Below, piece by piece: positions 24,042-31,681 of a DNA stretch of 31,681 nucleotides (position 1 is its first letter; each line of letters begins with the position of its first letter). The DNA comes from UBA1181 sp045226255 (GTDB lineage Bacteria; Bacteroidota; Bacteroidia; Bacteroidales; Paludibacteraceae). Both the position numbers and the translations under genes were made by a program. The notes beneath the pieces were generated by a model. The model was not told where the DNA came from. It was given only the letters and a program-made list of their open reading frames with translations, and made no database searches. The stretch spans positions 1 to 31,681 of the forward strand of contig JBGVCG010000005.1 of assembly GCA_045226255.1 (NCBI GenBank). Direction: 5' to 3'.

Positions 24042-25253
24042 TTATTTACGTTTACCACCACCTGGACGTTTCGGCATGAATGGGCTGTTGCCTCCCTTGC
24101 CGCCCTCCGGTGGCATGTTTCCTTTCTTGAAATCCATATCGGCCGTCTCGATGGAGGAGACGATCAGACGCTCGCCCAGGTTCAATCCCTCCAACACCTC
24201 CGTGCGGGTACCGTTGCTTGCGCCAGTCTTGATGCATCGTTGCTCAGCCGTTTCACGATCGACGATCGCCCATACGGTAGGACCTGTTATCTCCTCAGGA
24301 TCCAAGTACTTCACCTTCATTCCCGGAGGCAAAATCTTCTCATCCATCTGGAAACGCAATGCCTTGTTAGGAATGGTCATGATGCTATCCTTGTTCAATG
24401 TAAGGACGGTAATGTTAGCCGTAAGCCCTGGCTTCAGTTTCAAGTCTGGGTTCTTGGCATCCACGATCACCTCGTAGGTCACCACGTTCGATGTGGTGGT
24501 TGGCTCCAAACGCACTTGACGAACTACGCCGGCGAACTTGTCGTTCGGATAGGCATCCACCGTGAATTGCACAGTTTGACCCTCCTTGACCTGACCTATG
24601 TCCGCCTCATCGATGTTGGCTACCACCTGCATATCCACTAAGTTCTCAGCAATGATGAACAACGTAGGAGTCGTCATGCTGGCGGCCACCGTCTGTCCCT
24701 CCTCCACTTCGACGGAGATAACCACACCGTTGATAGGAGAAGTGATGGTCGCATAGCCCAAGTTGGTTTTTGCCCTATCCACCTCATATTTAGCTTTACG
24801 CAGGGAATTGGAGATCTTCATGTATTGGAATTCGACCTCCTCGAACTCAGCCTCGCTGATCAGTTTCTTTTCGTGAAGGGCAACGTTCCTGTCGTATACT
24901 TTCTTGTAGTAGGCGTACTCGTTCATGGCGTTGGAGTAATCCGTCTTGGCGGACTCCAATGAGGTGGACAAGGTAGAGCGGTCCAACTCCGCCAACAACT
25001 GGCCTTTCTTCACCTTCGAGTTATAATCCACATGGATTTTGTCGATCTTTCCGGAAACCTGCGTACCGACCTCAACTTCCGTGACAGGCTCCACCTTTCC
25101 CGTGGCGGTGATCGAGTTAGAAATATTCCCCAACTCCACCAACTCTGTCTTTATGATGGTCTGAGGCATCTTCTTTTTCCCGAAAAATAAAAAATAAGCG
25201 GCTACCGCCAACAGCAGTATCCCGACAATCAAAATGACCTTCTTTTTGTTCAT
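24042..25253 (-). CDS. MacA-like periplasmic adaptor protein
   Basis: A 403-residue membrane-fusion protein. Residues ~5-22 are a single membrane anchor (VILIVGILLLAVAAYFLFFG). Next come a lipoyl-like half (GTQVSGKIDKIHVD), a helical hairpin of ~75 residues rich in Ala, Lys and Glu, the second lipoyl half (TITSPINGVVISVEVEEGQT), and beta-barrel and membrane-proximal domains to ~380. The tail is Gly/Lys/Pro-rich (MPKRPGGGKRK). The start at 25253 is chosen over the ATG at 25277 because it puts MNKKK directly before the membrane helix. In MacAB systems the adaptor links the ABC permease to an outer-membrane TolC channel, which must be encoded elsewhere. Confidence 0.94.
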   Translation of the reverse strand: MNKKKVILIVGILLLAVAAYFLFFGKKKMPQTIIKTELVELGNISNSITATGKVEPVTEVEVGTQVSGKIDKIHVDYNSKVKKGQLLAELDRSTLSTSLESAKTDYSNAMNEYAYYKKVYDRNVALHEKKLISEAEFEEVEFQYMKISNSLRKAKYEVDRAKTNLGYATITSPINGVVISVEVEEGQTVAASMTTPTLFIIAENLVDMQVVANIDEADIGQVKEGQTVQFTVDAYPNDKFAGVVRQVRLEPTTTSNVVTYEVIVDAKNPDLKLKPGLTANITVLTLNKDSIMTIPNKALRFQMDEKILPPGMKVKYLDPEEITGPTVWAIVDRETAEQRCIKTGASNGTRTEVLEGLNLGERLIVSSIETADMDFKKGNMPPEGGKGGNSPFMPKRPGGGKRK

Positions 25254-25375
25254 ATAATTAGAATAATTTATTCGCACACATTAAACTCTTAAAATTAGTA
25301 AAAACAAGATAACTGGGAAACAAAAATCGACGAATCGGCATATTTCATCGACCAATCAACCATGGAAATTAATGA

Positions 25376-25495
25376 ATTGTAAATCGTAAATCACCCAATA
25401 GCAAATCGTTAAATTGCAAATCGTAAAATGCTAAACAGTAAAAAGTAAATCGTAAATAGTTAAATAGTAAATCATTAAACAGGAAATGGTTTAAT
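25376..25495. repeat. Longest AT-rich heptamer array
   Basis: About 120 bases of degenerate GTAAATC, GTTAAATA, GCAAATC and GTAAATA units, for example TTGTAAATCGTAAATC and AGTAAATCGTAAATAG. It fills most of the spacer between the HAD gene end and the macA-like start. Phasing drifts between 7 and 9 bases; there are no unique spacers. Confidence 0.8.
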
Positions 25496-25510
25496 GCGGC
25501 AAACCGCCCA

Positions 25511-26140
25511 TCAAACGCCTTGCTCTCTCAGAATACGGGAGACATTCTCCCTCCAATCCTCCCTGTTTTGTGGCTGATAGACGTGGAAGCCCATGGACTC
25601 CGCCGTCTCCACGTTTTTCGCTCCATCGTCCACGAAGAGTGTCTCCTCCGCCTTGATGCCCGCCGTGCGTAACACGTGCTCAAAGATCTCCCGGGAGGGC
25701 TTCGTCATCTTCAGTTGATAGGAGGCGAACATCTTGTCGAAGTAGTGGTGGATCGGTTGCCCCAATTCGGAGAACGCTGGGGTCTCGGCCCATTCGAATA
25801 CGTGTGGGTTAATGTTGCTGAGAAGGTATAGTTTGTACTTCTTTCGTAATTCCTCCAAGAATAATAGTTTGTTGGGATCCACCCGTTCCACGATGGCTAA
25901 CCATGCGGACGCGATAGCCTCGTCAGGTATGTTCCTGCCTGTCATGGCGCGGAGGGCTTCGTTGAATTCCTCCTTGTTTTTCGTGCCATCCTCCAAATCG
26001 AGGAAGAGGCCGTTCTGTCGGTAAAGATTCAGGTATTCGGAGATGTTGTCGACACCCATGTCCCGAAAGGCTTGCAGAACGCTTTCCAAGTCGGCGTCTA
26101 TCAATACTCCACCAAAGTCAAATACGACGTTTCGTATCAT
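25511..26140 (-). CDS. HAD-superfamily hydrolase (YihX-like, subfamily IA)
   Basis: A 209-residue cytosolic hydrolase. Motif I is VFDFGGVL with nucleophile Asp8; the second Asp of DxD is Gly10, as in YihX and related IA members. Motif II is LLSNIN, motif III Lys lies in MTKPSREIF, and motif IV is FVDDGAKN. A helical cap (~15-85) is present. YihX-like enzymes dephosphorylate small phosphates such as sugar phosphates; the substrate here is unknown. It overlaps the upstream gene by four bases and closes the pyrK-pyrD unit. A role in nucleotide or sugar-phosphate housekeeping is possible, but context alone does not prove it. Confidence 0.92.
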   Translation of the reverse strand: MIRNVVFDFGGVLIDADLESVLQAFRDMGVDNISEYLNLYRQNGLFLDLEDGTKNKEEFNEALRAMTGRNIPDEAIASAWLAIVERVDPNKLLFLEELRKKYKLYLLSNINPHVFEWAETPAFSELGQPIHHYFDKMFASYQLKMTKPSREIFEHVLRTAGIKAEETLFVDDGAKNVETAESMGFHVYQPQNREDWRENVSRILREQGV

Positions 26141-26661
26141 TTTTTCTTCACTTTAATGTATTTGGAAGGCTTTTTCCCTCCGATGGTAGGCTTGATGGAT
26201 ATCGCCACACGGTCCGGGAAGACCCTCATCATATTCATCACGGCAGGCCCCCCTATCTCGGTGGCCAATTCAGACAAGTTGTAGTAAAAGATGCCTGAAC
26301 ATACCTTACTCGTGTCCGAAGTCTCCAGTTTGAGTTCCTTCAAGTCCGCCTCCATCTTCACGTTCTCGCACTCCACCAAGCAGGTGAGGGCTTGCACACT
26401 ATCCGCATTGGTCTCGAAATTCAGGATGAAGGACATCGGCAACTCGCCGTACATCAGGCGGTTCGCATAGATGGACTCCTGCACAGGGGAGAAGTCCGGA
26501 GTCACACACTCCACGGACATATAACATACGCTTCGCATGGAAAGGTATTTCCACTCTATATCCTTTTTCTCCTGGTTGTCTCCCTTACCATTCAGGAAGG
26601 CCACGGCCAGTGCGGAAAGCGCACACAACGCCAAAATGATGAATAACACGTATTTTTTCAT
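26137..26661 (-). CDS. Unknown exported or membrane-anchored protein
   Basis: A 174-residue protein I do not recognise. Residues 1-24 are a signal peptide or anchor (MKKYVLFIILALCALSALAV). The rest is a mixed domain with four Cys (MRSVCYMSVECV, LTCLVECENV, SKVCSG) and a basic end (KPSKYIKVKKK). The start at 26661 is preferred to an ATG at 26706 because it puts MKKY before the hydrophobic core. It lies 46 bases after pyrD and overlaps the HAD gene by four bases, so it belongs to that transcript. A periplasmic beta-rich domain is the best guess. Confidence 0.8.
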   Translation of the reverse strand: MKKYVLFIILALCALSALAVAFLNGKGDNQEKKDIEWKYLSMRSVCYMSVECVTPDFSPVQESIYANRLMYGELPMSFILNFETNADSVQALTCLVECENVKMEADLKELKLETSDTSKVCSGIFYYNLSELATEIGGPAVMNMMRVFPDRVAISIKPTIGGKKPSKYIKVKKK

Positions 26662-26707
26662 ATACCCGATTTTTATATTATTGATTTGATGAGTGTTATG
26701 ATCCACC

Positions 26708-27619
26708 TTATACTTTCAAAGCTCCGATTATCTCCTTCACAGACTTGCATCCATGACGCTCCAGGTAATCGTTGATGCCTTCGACAACCTTCAACGAAAC
26801 GGCTGGGTCGATGAAGTTGGCGGTACCGATTTCAATGGCGGAAGCACCCGCCAGGAAGAACTCGACAGCGTCCGTGGCGTTCATGATGCCACCCAAACCG
26901 ACAACTGGTATCTTCACCGCTTTGGCCACTTGCCATACCATACGCAAGGCTACCGGCTTCACGCAAGGACCTGACAATCCGCCCGTTACGGTCGAAAGGA
27001 CTGGCCTCATCTTCTCCGCATCGATCGCCATACCCATCAATGTGTTGATGAGGGAGACGCTATCCGCACCCGCCGCCTCGGCAGCCATTGCGATGTCGGC
27101 GATGCTTGTGACGTTCGGGGAGAGCTTCACAATCAATGTCTTCTTGTAGGCCTTGCGGACCGCAGAGACCACCGATTCGGCTCCGGCGCAGGTTGTGCCG
27201 AAAGCCATACCGCCCTGCTTCACGTTCGGGCAAGAGATGTTCAGCTCGATGGCTGGGATATCCTCCAGTTCGTTGATCTTCTCCGCCGTGGCCACATAAT
27301 CCTCCACGCAAGCCCCGGAGACATTCACGATCATATTCGTCTGCACCTTGCGGATGCGGGGGTAGATGTTCTCTACGAAATAGTCCACACCCTTGTTCTG
27401 CAGTCCCACGCAATTCAGCATGCCGGAAGGAGTCTCAGCCATGCGGGGGTAAGGATTACCCTCCCGATGAGCAAGGGTCGTGCCCTTCACGATAATTGCA
27501 CCAATACGGCTGATATCGATGAAATCAGCGTACTCCTCTCCATATCCGAACGTGCCGGATGCGGTCATCACCGGGTTCTGCATCTGCAACCCGCCTATCT
27601 TAACAGCTAAATCTGCCAT
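26708..27619 (-). CDS. pyrD: Dihydroorotate dehydrogenase B, catalytic subunit
   Basis: A 303-residue cytosolic FMN enzyme that oxidises dihydroorotate to orotate in pyrimidine synthesis. Family marks: MTASGTFGYGEEY near the start, substrate loop NISCPNVKQGG with the class 1 catalytic Cys, VKLSPN, and the FMN phosphate site VVGLGGIMNATDAVEFFLAGAS. The class 1B type is shown by Cys as catalytic base and by the adjacent electron-transfer subunit PyrK. The start overlaps the end of pyrK by 13 bases, which implies coupled synthesis of the two subunits. Confidence 0.97.
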   Translation of the reverse strand: MADLAVKIGGLQMQNPVMTASGTFGYGEEYADFIDISRIGAIIVKGTTLAHREGNPYPRMAETPSGMLNCVGLQNKGVDYFVENIYPRIRKVQTNMIVNVSGACVEDYVATAEKINELEDIPAIELNISCPNVKQGGMAFGTTCAGAESVVSAVRKAYKKTLIVKLSPNVTSIADIAMAAEAAGADSVSLINTLMGMAIDAEKMRPVLSTVTGGLSGPCVKPVALRMVWQVAKAVKIPVVGLGGIMNATDAVEFFLAGASAIEIGTANFIDPAVSLKVVEGINDYLERHGCKSVKEIIGALKV

Positions 27620-28383
27620 GTCAAATCCTTTATGTTAAATACTGGTCCGTCCGAACATACACACTTATGTCCCGCCTGGGTCTCGGTCACGCAGCAGAGG
27701 CAGGCGCCCAAGCCGCAAGCCATCTTGTTCTCCAGCGACACCTCGCAGTCAATGCCTTTCTTCGAGGCGAAGGAGGCTACCGCTTTCATCATCGGAGTAG
27801 GACCACATACATATATTTTGTCGAATGATTCGTTGTTCAAAATCGAATGGTTGGTCACGAAGCCCTTCTCACCGAGCGACCCGTCTTCCGTGGTCACGCA
27901 GACACGTCCGAAACGCTCGAACTGCTTCATCTGCAACAGATCCTTGCCGGAGCGCGCGCCCAACAGGAATGTAGGCTCATAGCCCTTCTGACGCAGATGC
28001 CGCCCGAGGTCCAGCAATGGAGCGACACCCACACCACCGCCTACCAGCAAGAGGGAACGTTGCCCCGATTGAGGCTCGGAGAACCCATTACCCAGCGGCA
28101 ACACCACATTCAGCGAATCGCCCGCCTTCAACGTGGCCAATTTGCGGGTACCGTCACCCACCAGTTGGATGAGCAACCATAACTCGTTCTTCTCCTTGTC
28201 CACGTAATGGATGGAGATCGGTCGACGGAGAAATGTCGTGGCGGAATTGTCCACCCGCACCTCCGCGAATTGCCCCGGGCGCATCTCGGGAAGAGCCGCC
28301 GACGAGGTCAGTTTCATCAGGACATGCTTATCGCCCAACATTTCGTTGGACACTATGTCCAAGTCCAATATATGTTTCTTCAT
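27607..28383 (-). CDS. pyrK: Dihydroorotate dehydrogenase B, electron-transfer subunit
   Basis: A 258-residue FAD and [2Fe-2S] protein passing electrons from PyrD to NAD+. Residues ~1-100 are the FAD-binding barrel with RRPIS at 53-57. Residues ~105-215 are the NAD domain (LLVGGGVGVAPLL; VCGPTPMM). The C-terminal cluster loop has four Cys in the family pattern: CGLGACLCC then KCVCSDGPVF. The start at 28383 (MKKHIL) is preferred to an ATG at 28416 because a TATATTTG box at 28404-28411 overlaps the longer version. It heads the unit pyrK, pyrD, unknown gene, HAD gene. Confidence 0.96.
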   Translation of the reverse strand: MKKHILDLDIVSNEMLGDKHVLMKLTSSAALPEMRPGQFAEVRVDNSATTFLRRPISIHYVDKEKNELWLLIQLVGDGTRKLATLKAGDSLNVVLPLGNGFSEPQSGQRSLLLVGGGVGVAPLLDLGRHLRQKGYEPTFLLGARSGKDLLQMKQFERFGRVCVTTEDGSLGEKGFVTNHSILNNESFDKIYVCGPTPMMKAVASFASKKGIDCEVSLENKMACGLGACLCCVTETQAGHKCVCSDGPVFNIKDLTWQI

Positions 28384-28403
28384 AAGCTTAATATGCTTCA
28401 ATA

Positions 28404-28411
28404 CAAATATA
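28404..28411 (-). promoter_or_regulatory. -7 box of the pyrK operon
   Basis: TATATTTG on minus, exact to TAnnTTTG. Transcription would begin about 14 bases before the ATG at 28383, giving a very short leader and excluding the ATG at 28416. Confidence 0.6.
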
Positions 28412-28423
28412 TACAAAACGGCG

Positions 28424-28444
28424 GGGAGATGAAACCCATCTCCT
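28424..28444 (-). terminator. Hairpin after the 82-residue gene
   Basis: GGAGATG (28425-28431) and CATCTCC (28437-28443) form a 7-base stem with a 5-base loop, 14 bases past the stop. On minus it is followed by CCGCCGTTTTG, a weak T-run, so termination is probable but not certain. Confidence 0.5.
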
Positions 28445-28457
28445 CAAAAAATCGTCA

Positions 28458-28706
28458 TCAGCGCACTTCCTTCACGTTGTTGATGGTCACTTTGGCGGAA
28501 CGTTCCACACCGTTCGCCCTGCGGATGGACAGTATAGCCTTCTCGTCCGTATACCTTCCTTTGACGGGTATCGTCAGGGTGTGAAGTCCGTCCCAATCGC
28601 CCGTTCCCTGCACCATGAAGGTGATTTGATAATTCTTCGTAACATCAGCGTCCGCTGTCGGAATGATGTTCTCGATCACATTCCGAATACTATCCAACAA
28701 AGCCAT
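28458..28706 (-). CDS. Small unknown protein, 82 residues
   Basis: I do not recognise this protein. It has an amphipathic N-terminal helix (ALLDSIRNVIENII), then alternating hydrophobic strands (YQITFMVQG, LHTLTIPVKGRY, KAILSIRRANG, SAKVTINNV), which suggests a small beta-barrel or sandwich with no signal peptide. Codon use and base composition resemble the neighbours. It lies upstream of pyrK but is separated by a hairpin and a promoter, so it is probably a single-gene unit. Confidence 0.7.
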   Translation of the reverse strand: MALLDSIRNVIENIIPTADADVTKNYQITFMVQGTGDWDGLHTLTIPVKGRYTDEKAILSIRRANGVERSAKVTINNVKEVR

Positions 28707-28826
28707 AATCTTTCACTTAACATAAAATTCACCACAAAGATAAATCCTTTTTGCCTGACTCCCCAAAGGTTTTTCGCAAAGTTTAATGGAGAGCGAGATG
28801 GTAGGCTTTAGCGCATTTGCATTATC

Positions 28827-28871
28827 AATATTTACTATTTAGCTATTTACGATTTACAATTTACTATTTTA
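28827..28871. repeat. AT-rich heptamer array
   Basis: TATTTACTATTTAGC, TATTTACGATTTAC and AATTTACTATTTT in tandem, in the divergent spacer between the 82-residue gene and the symporter gene. No gene is seen in 28707-29000. Confidence 0.75.
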
Positions 28872-28959
28872 GGGACGGAGGAGAAGCCGTGTAAAAAGCA
28901 CTTATCAATTCCACAAAAAATATATGAAGATTAGCCATGGCACATTAGGCGGGAAAAAG

Positions 28960-28967
28960 TATCTTTG
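28960..28967 (+). promoter_or_regulatory. -7 box of the symporter gene
   Basis: TATCTTTG, exact to TAnnTTTG. It would start transcription near 28974, about 27 bases before the TTG start at 29001. Confidence 0.6.
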
Positions 28968-29000
28968 TGAAACATTATCAACTAACGACTCTTCATTCCA

Positions 29001-30419
29001 TTGGAAGCAATTGAATCAATCATTTCGGACGTAAGCGCACTACTATGGGGATGGCCGCTCATCCTCCTCTTAGTCGGCACACACATATTCCTAACGACCA
29101 GACTACAATTCCCTCAACGCCACATATTCAAGGCCATTAGACTGACCTTCTCGAAGGAGAGAGGCACCAGCGGCGATGTCAGCGCATTCAGTGCGCTCGC
29201 GACCGCCTTGGCCGCCACCATCGGTACAGGCAACCTTGTCGGCGTAGGTACCGCCATCGCATTGGGCGGACCCGGTGCGGTGTTCTGGTGCTGGATCACG
29301 GGAGTCTTAGGCATGGCGACCAAGTACAGCGAAGGATTGCTTGCGGTGAAGTTCAGGGTCAAGACCTCCAACGGGGAGATGCTCGGAGGACCGATGTACG
29401 CTCTGGAAAGAGGGTTAGGGCAAAAATGGCTGGCGGTTCTCTTCTGCCTATTCACCGCCCTCGCCTCCTTCGGCATAGGCAACATGGTGCAAGCCAACTC
29501 CGTCGCCAATCTTTTAGAGACGGACCTTAACATCGATACCACCTACACGGGTATCGTCATCGCCTTCCTCGTGGGATTAGTCATGATCGGAGGGGTGAAG
29601 AGCATATCCAAGGTGTGCGGGCTACTTGTCCCATTTATGGCCGCCTTCTACATTCTAGGGTGTATCTACATCCTCTGCTGTAACCACGGGCACATTCTCA
29701 CCGCCATTTCAACGATTGTACGGTCCGCTTTCGACCCACAATCCGCAGGCGCAGGCTTCATAGGCGGTACCATCATCAACACCATACGGTATGGCGTCGC
29801 GAGAGGATTGTTCTCCAACGAATCCGGCATGGGTTCCGCACCCATCATCGCCGCGGCGGCAAAGACCAAGAACCCTGTGAGGCAAGCATTGGTCTCCATG
29901 ACCGGCACCTTCTGGGACACCGTCATCATCTGCGCCATGACCGGCATCGTCTTGGTCAGCAGCCTTGACGCACACCCCGAGATGCAGTGCGAGGGAGGCG
30001 TCAGCATGATGCACGCCGCATTTGGCACCATACCAGTCGTCGGTCCGATCGTCCTTGTGGTGGGGCTCTTCACCTTCGCATTCTCAACCATCCTAGGGTG
30101 GTCCTACTACGGAGAAAAGGCCATAGAATACCTCGGAGGAAAGAAATTCATCATCGTCTACCGTCTCCTTTTCGTGGTCGCGACCTTTTTCGGCTCCATC
30201 TTCGCCCTCAATGCGGTATGGGACTTTGCGGACATCATGAACGGACTGATGACCATCCCCAACCTAATCTCCCTGATATTTCTGTCCGACATCCTCGTGA
30301 AAGAGACCCGCAAGTATCTATGGAAACCCAACGGATTGAATTTGAGCCACAATAGTGAACTGGACATCAATCTATTGGCAAGAGAGAAGCATCTGAAGAA
30401 AAAAAGGAAAGGCATATAG
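29001..30419 (+). CDS. Sodium:alanine/glycine symporter (AgcS family)
   Basis: A 472-residue inner-membrane amino-acid:cation symporter. The AGCS signature is clear: ATALAATIGTGNLVGVGTAI and GGPGAVFWCWITGVLGMATK at ~68-110, and GLFSNESGMGSAPIIAAAA near 270. Ten or eleven membrane helices are visible. The substrate is probably alanine or glycine with Na+. The start codon is TTG: the family N-terminus (EAIESIISDVSALLWGWPL) begins directly after it, no in-frame ATG precedes it, and the promoter box at 28960-28967 leaves a 27-base leader. The cytosolic tail is Lys-rich (KHLKKKRKG). It is transcribed alone; no clear terminator is seen after 30419. Confidence 0.94.
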   Translation: MEAIESIISDVSALLWGWPLILLLVGTHIFLTTRLQFPQRHIFKAIRLTFSKERGTSGDVSAFSALATALAATIGTGNLVGVGTAIALGGPGAVFWCWITGVLGMATKYSEGLLAVKFRVKTSNGEMLGGPMYALERGLGQKWLAVLFCLFTALASFGIGNMVQANSVANLLETDLNIDTTYTGIVIAFLVGLVMIGGVKSISKVCGLLVPFMAAFYILGCIYILCCNHGHILTAISTIVRSAFDPQSAGAGFIGGTIINTIRYGVARGLFSNESGMGSAPIIAAAAKTKNPVRQALVSMTGTFWDTVIICAMTGIVLVSSLDAHPEMQCEGGVSMMHAAFGTIPVVGPIVLVVGLFTFAFSTILGWSYYGEKAIEYLGGKKFIIVYRLLFVVATFFGSIFALNAVWDFADIMNGLMTIPNLISLIFLSDILVKETRKYLWKPNGLNLSHNSELDINLLAREKHLKKKRKGI

Positions 30420-30575
30420 AGCAAAAAACTTCAGCTCGGCGGAATTGAATAAATTAGGCTATCACACAATCCATTTTAATTATAGTTGGAATATGTCCTT
30501 TTGTAAACAGTGTTAAAATTACCTAAAAATAGATATTATTTACACAAAATAAGAATCAGACAATCTTAAAATATT

Positions 30576-30583
30576 TATATTTG
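30576..30583 (+). promoter_or_regulatory. Candidate -7 box upstream of the repeat protein
   Basis: TATATTTG, exact, about 118 bases before the ATG at 30702. A second, near-consensus box TACTTTG lies at 30641-30647 and is followed by TAAATTAGACATTC, much like 434-453 at the other end of the window. Either could start the transcript. Confidence 0.45.
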
Positions 30584-30701
30584 CACAAAATATAGATTTA
30601 CGTACATATGCATGATTGAAAAAAATAGAAGGAAATCAAGTACTTTGTAAATTAGACATTCTTATAATAGTAATTCAAACAAATTCAAAACATAGATGTG
30701 T

Positions 30702-31681
30702 ATGAAAAAAACTTTACAAAAACATTTAGTACCCTTTATGTTCCTACTAGGAATAGCAGGAAATGCCCTTGCGCAGGAAACTAATCAAGACTTGTCTCTG
30801 GGGGCAGGAACAGGCCTTACAGGCAACGACATGACTTACTGTATGGTCGAAGACGGGAAGCCTATTTCCCGCCAACAATTGCTTTGGCAAGAGGACTTCG
30901 GTACCTTCACGTCCGACTCCACCTATTGGTCTTGGGACTATTCCGACTTGGATGCACCTAAGAAAGTGACACACAACGATGCAAAGAAGTGGTCCACCTG
31001 CTACGGGTTGGAGATCCCTAGAACGAAATGTACACGTTCTCCATTTGACCAAGGATCATTTACCGTGGCCGGTAATGTGACTTCATCAGCCGATGAAGTA
31101 GGAGGAACTCAATGGGGATATGAGTCCATGTGCTTTAACGGCAAGTATCCTTCGGAAAACGGCTTCACATTCGTTCCTGACCACACCTATCAAGGTTCTG
31201 CCTTCGGCGGCATGTTGTTCGTCAACGGAGACAGCGAAATCGGCGATGTGATCTATTCCAAGAAAATTAACAGTTCAAGATTGAAGGGCAAAGACGTGAC
31301 GGCTAAATGTTTCGTGAACACCTTCGCTGACGCACCAAACCCAGTGAAAATACACTTACAAGTGACTGACCTGAAAACGGGGACTGTTACCAAATCTACA
31401 AGCATAACACGCAACAGCAAAGATGAAGGTCTCAACTGGAAAGAGGCAACTGTCTCTTCTTCCATCGAAGGGGATTCGATTCTGGTTGAGATCGTATATG
31501 ACTGTGGCGATACAGAGTACAACCTGAATGGAAACGACCTCATCCTGGACGATATCCAGGTCTTCGTCTGCGAGGAAATAAACACTTCTGGCCTCAACAT
31601 CTATTGCGAAAGCGCCGATGGCAAACTGACACCTCAAAAAATGCTTTGGCAGGAGGATTTCGGCACATTCACGTCCGACTC
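30702..31681 (+). CDS. Start of a large secreted protein with ~254-residue repeats (cut by window end)
   Basis: Partial: 326 codons are visible and the frame is open at the end. Residues 1-24 are a signal peptide ending ALA. From about residue 46 a long module begins: YC, DGK, then LLWQEDFGTFTSDS at 60-73; the same sequence restarts at YC (301), DGK and MLWQEDFGTFTSDS (314-327). The period is 254 residues (762 bases), with one residue inserted or deleted in the lead-in. Each module looks like a jelly-roll carbohydrate-binding or adhesin domain (DLILDDIQVFVCEE is the typical closing strand of such a fold). A multi-module cell-surface adhesin or glycan binder is likely. I do not know its total length or its C-terminal sorting signal. 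Confidence 0.85.
   Translation, partial: MKKTLQKHLVPFMFLLGIAGNALAQETNQDLSLGAGTGLTGNDMTYCMVEDGKPISRQQLLWQEDFGTFTSDSTYWSWDYSDLDAPKKVTHNDAKKWSTCYGLEIPRTKCTRSPFDQGSFTVAGNVTSSADEVGGTQWGYESMCFNGKYPSENGFTFVPDHTYQGSAFGGMLFVNGDSEIGDVIYSKKINSSRLKGKDVTAKCFVNTFADAPNPVKIHLQVTDLKTGTVTKSTSITRNSKDEGLNWKEATVSSSIEGDSILVEIVYDCGDTEYNLNGNDLILDDIQVFVCEEINTSGLNIYCESADGKLTPQKMLWQEDFGTFTSD

Noticed and set aside
25376..25495. Repeat array as a possible CRISPR
   Set aside because: Units are 7-9 bases with no unique spacers, no palindromic repeat of CRISPR length and no cas genes nearby.
28384..28416. Longer PyrK start at 28416
   Set aside because: The added codons overlap an exact -7 box, and the resulting N-terminus is unlike the family.

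Overview
The window reads as chromosomal DNA of a Bacteroidales bacterium, most likely from the Bacteroides/Prevotella side of the order. Supporting signs: -7 promoter boxes of the Bacteroidetes form TAnnTTTG before many genes, AT-rich leaders that mostly lack Shine-Dalgarno sites on first genes, a fused FeoA-FeoB protein, a Bacteroidetes-type 347-residue ketol-acid reductoisomerase, an NAD-linked PyrD/PyrK pair, acidic-start surface lipoproteins, and secreted glycan enzymes with 'YDLSGR' or type IX-like C-terminal tails. Taxonomy below order is inference.

Layout. 1-979: gene-poor DNA with one possible 42-residue ORF and a composite palindromic repeat. 980-1489: acidic surface lipoprotein, sharing a bidirectional terminator with the next unit. 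7246-1608 (minus): a two-gene secreted polysaccharide unit, a GH30 enzyme followed by a PL1 pectate lyase/CE8 pectin methylesterase fusion. 7300-8033: no protein gene, but a palindromic operator-like site, a promoter box, a foldable RNA with intrinsic terminator, a second repeat copy and a heptamer array. 9855-8034 (minus): aquaporin and ilvC. 10752-10077 (minus): MntA-HepT toxin-antitoxin pair. 14864-10885 (minus): ferrous-iron operon of feoAB, a Cys-rich FeoB-associated protein, a di-iron RIC/YtfE-like hemerythrin and a NarL/LuxR-type regulator with a degenerate receiver. 15382-17474 (plus): exported DUF4832 protein and rubrerythrin. 17873-19312 (plus): lipoprotein of the putative glycoside hydrolase family DUF4015. 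20897-19359 (minus): ComM/YifB ATPase. 25253-21120 (minus): MacA-like adaptor, MacB-like ATPase and permease, then a YD-repeat-like lipoprotein. 28383-25511 (minus): pyrK, pyrD, an unknown membrane-anchored protein and a HAD hydrolase. 28706-28458 (minus): small unknown protein. 29001-30419 (plus): sodium:alanine/glycine symporter with a TTG start. 30702 to the end (plus): start of a large secreted protein built of repeats of about 254 residues.

How the genes work together. The GH30 and PL1-CE8 enzymes would attack plant cell-wall xylan-like and pectic glycans outside the cell. The feo operon couples Fe(II) uptake to a probable iron-cluster repair or NO/O2-responsive di-iron protein and a dedicated regulator; with rubrerythrin nearby this suggests an anaerobe coping with oxidative or nitrosative stress. 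The most intriguing parts are the feoAB-RIC-pseudoreceiver operon, the apparent operator/promoter/RNA/terminator unit at 7314-7546, and two families of intergenic repeats (a composite palindromic element and arrays built on GTAAATC/GTAAATA).
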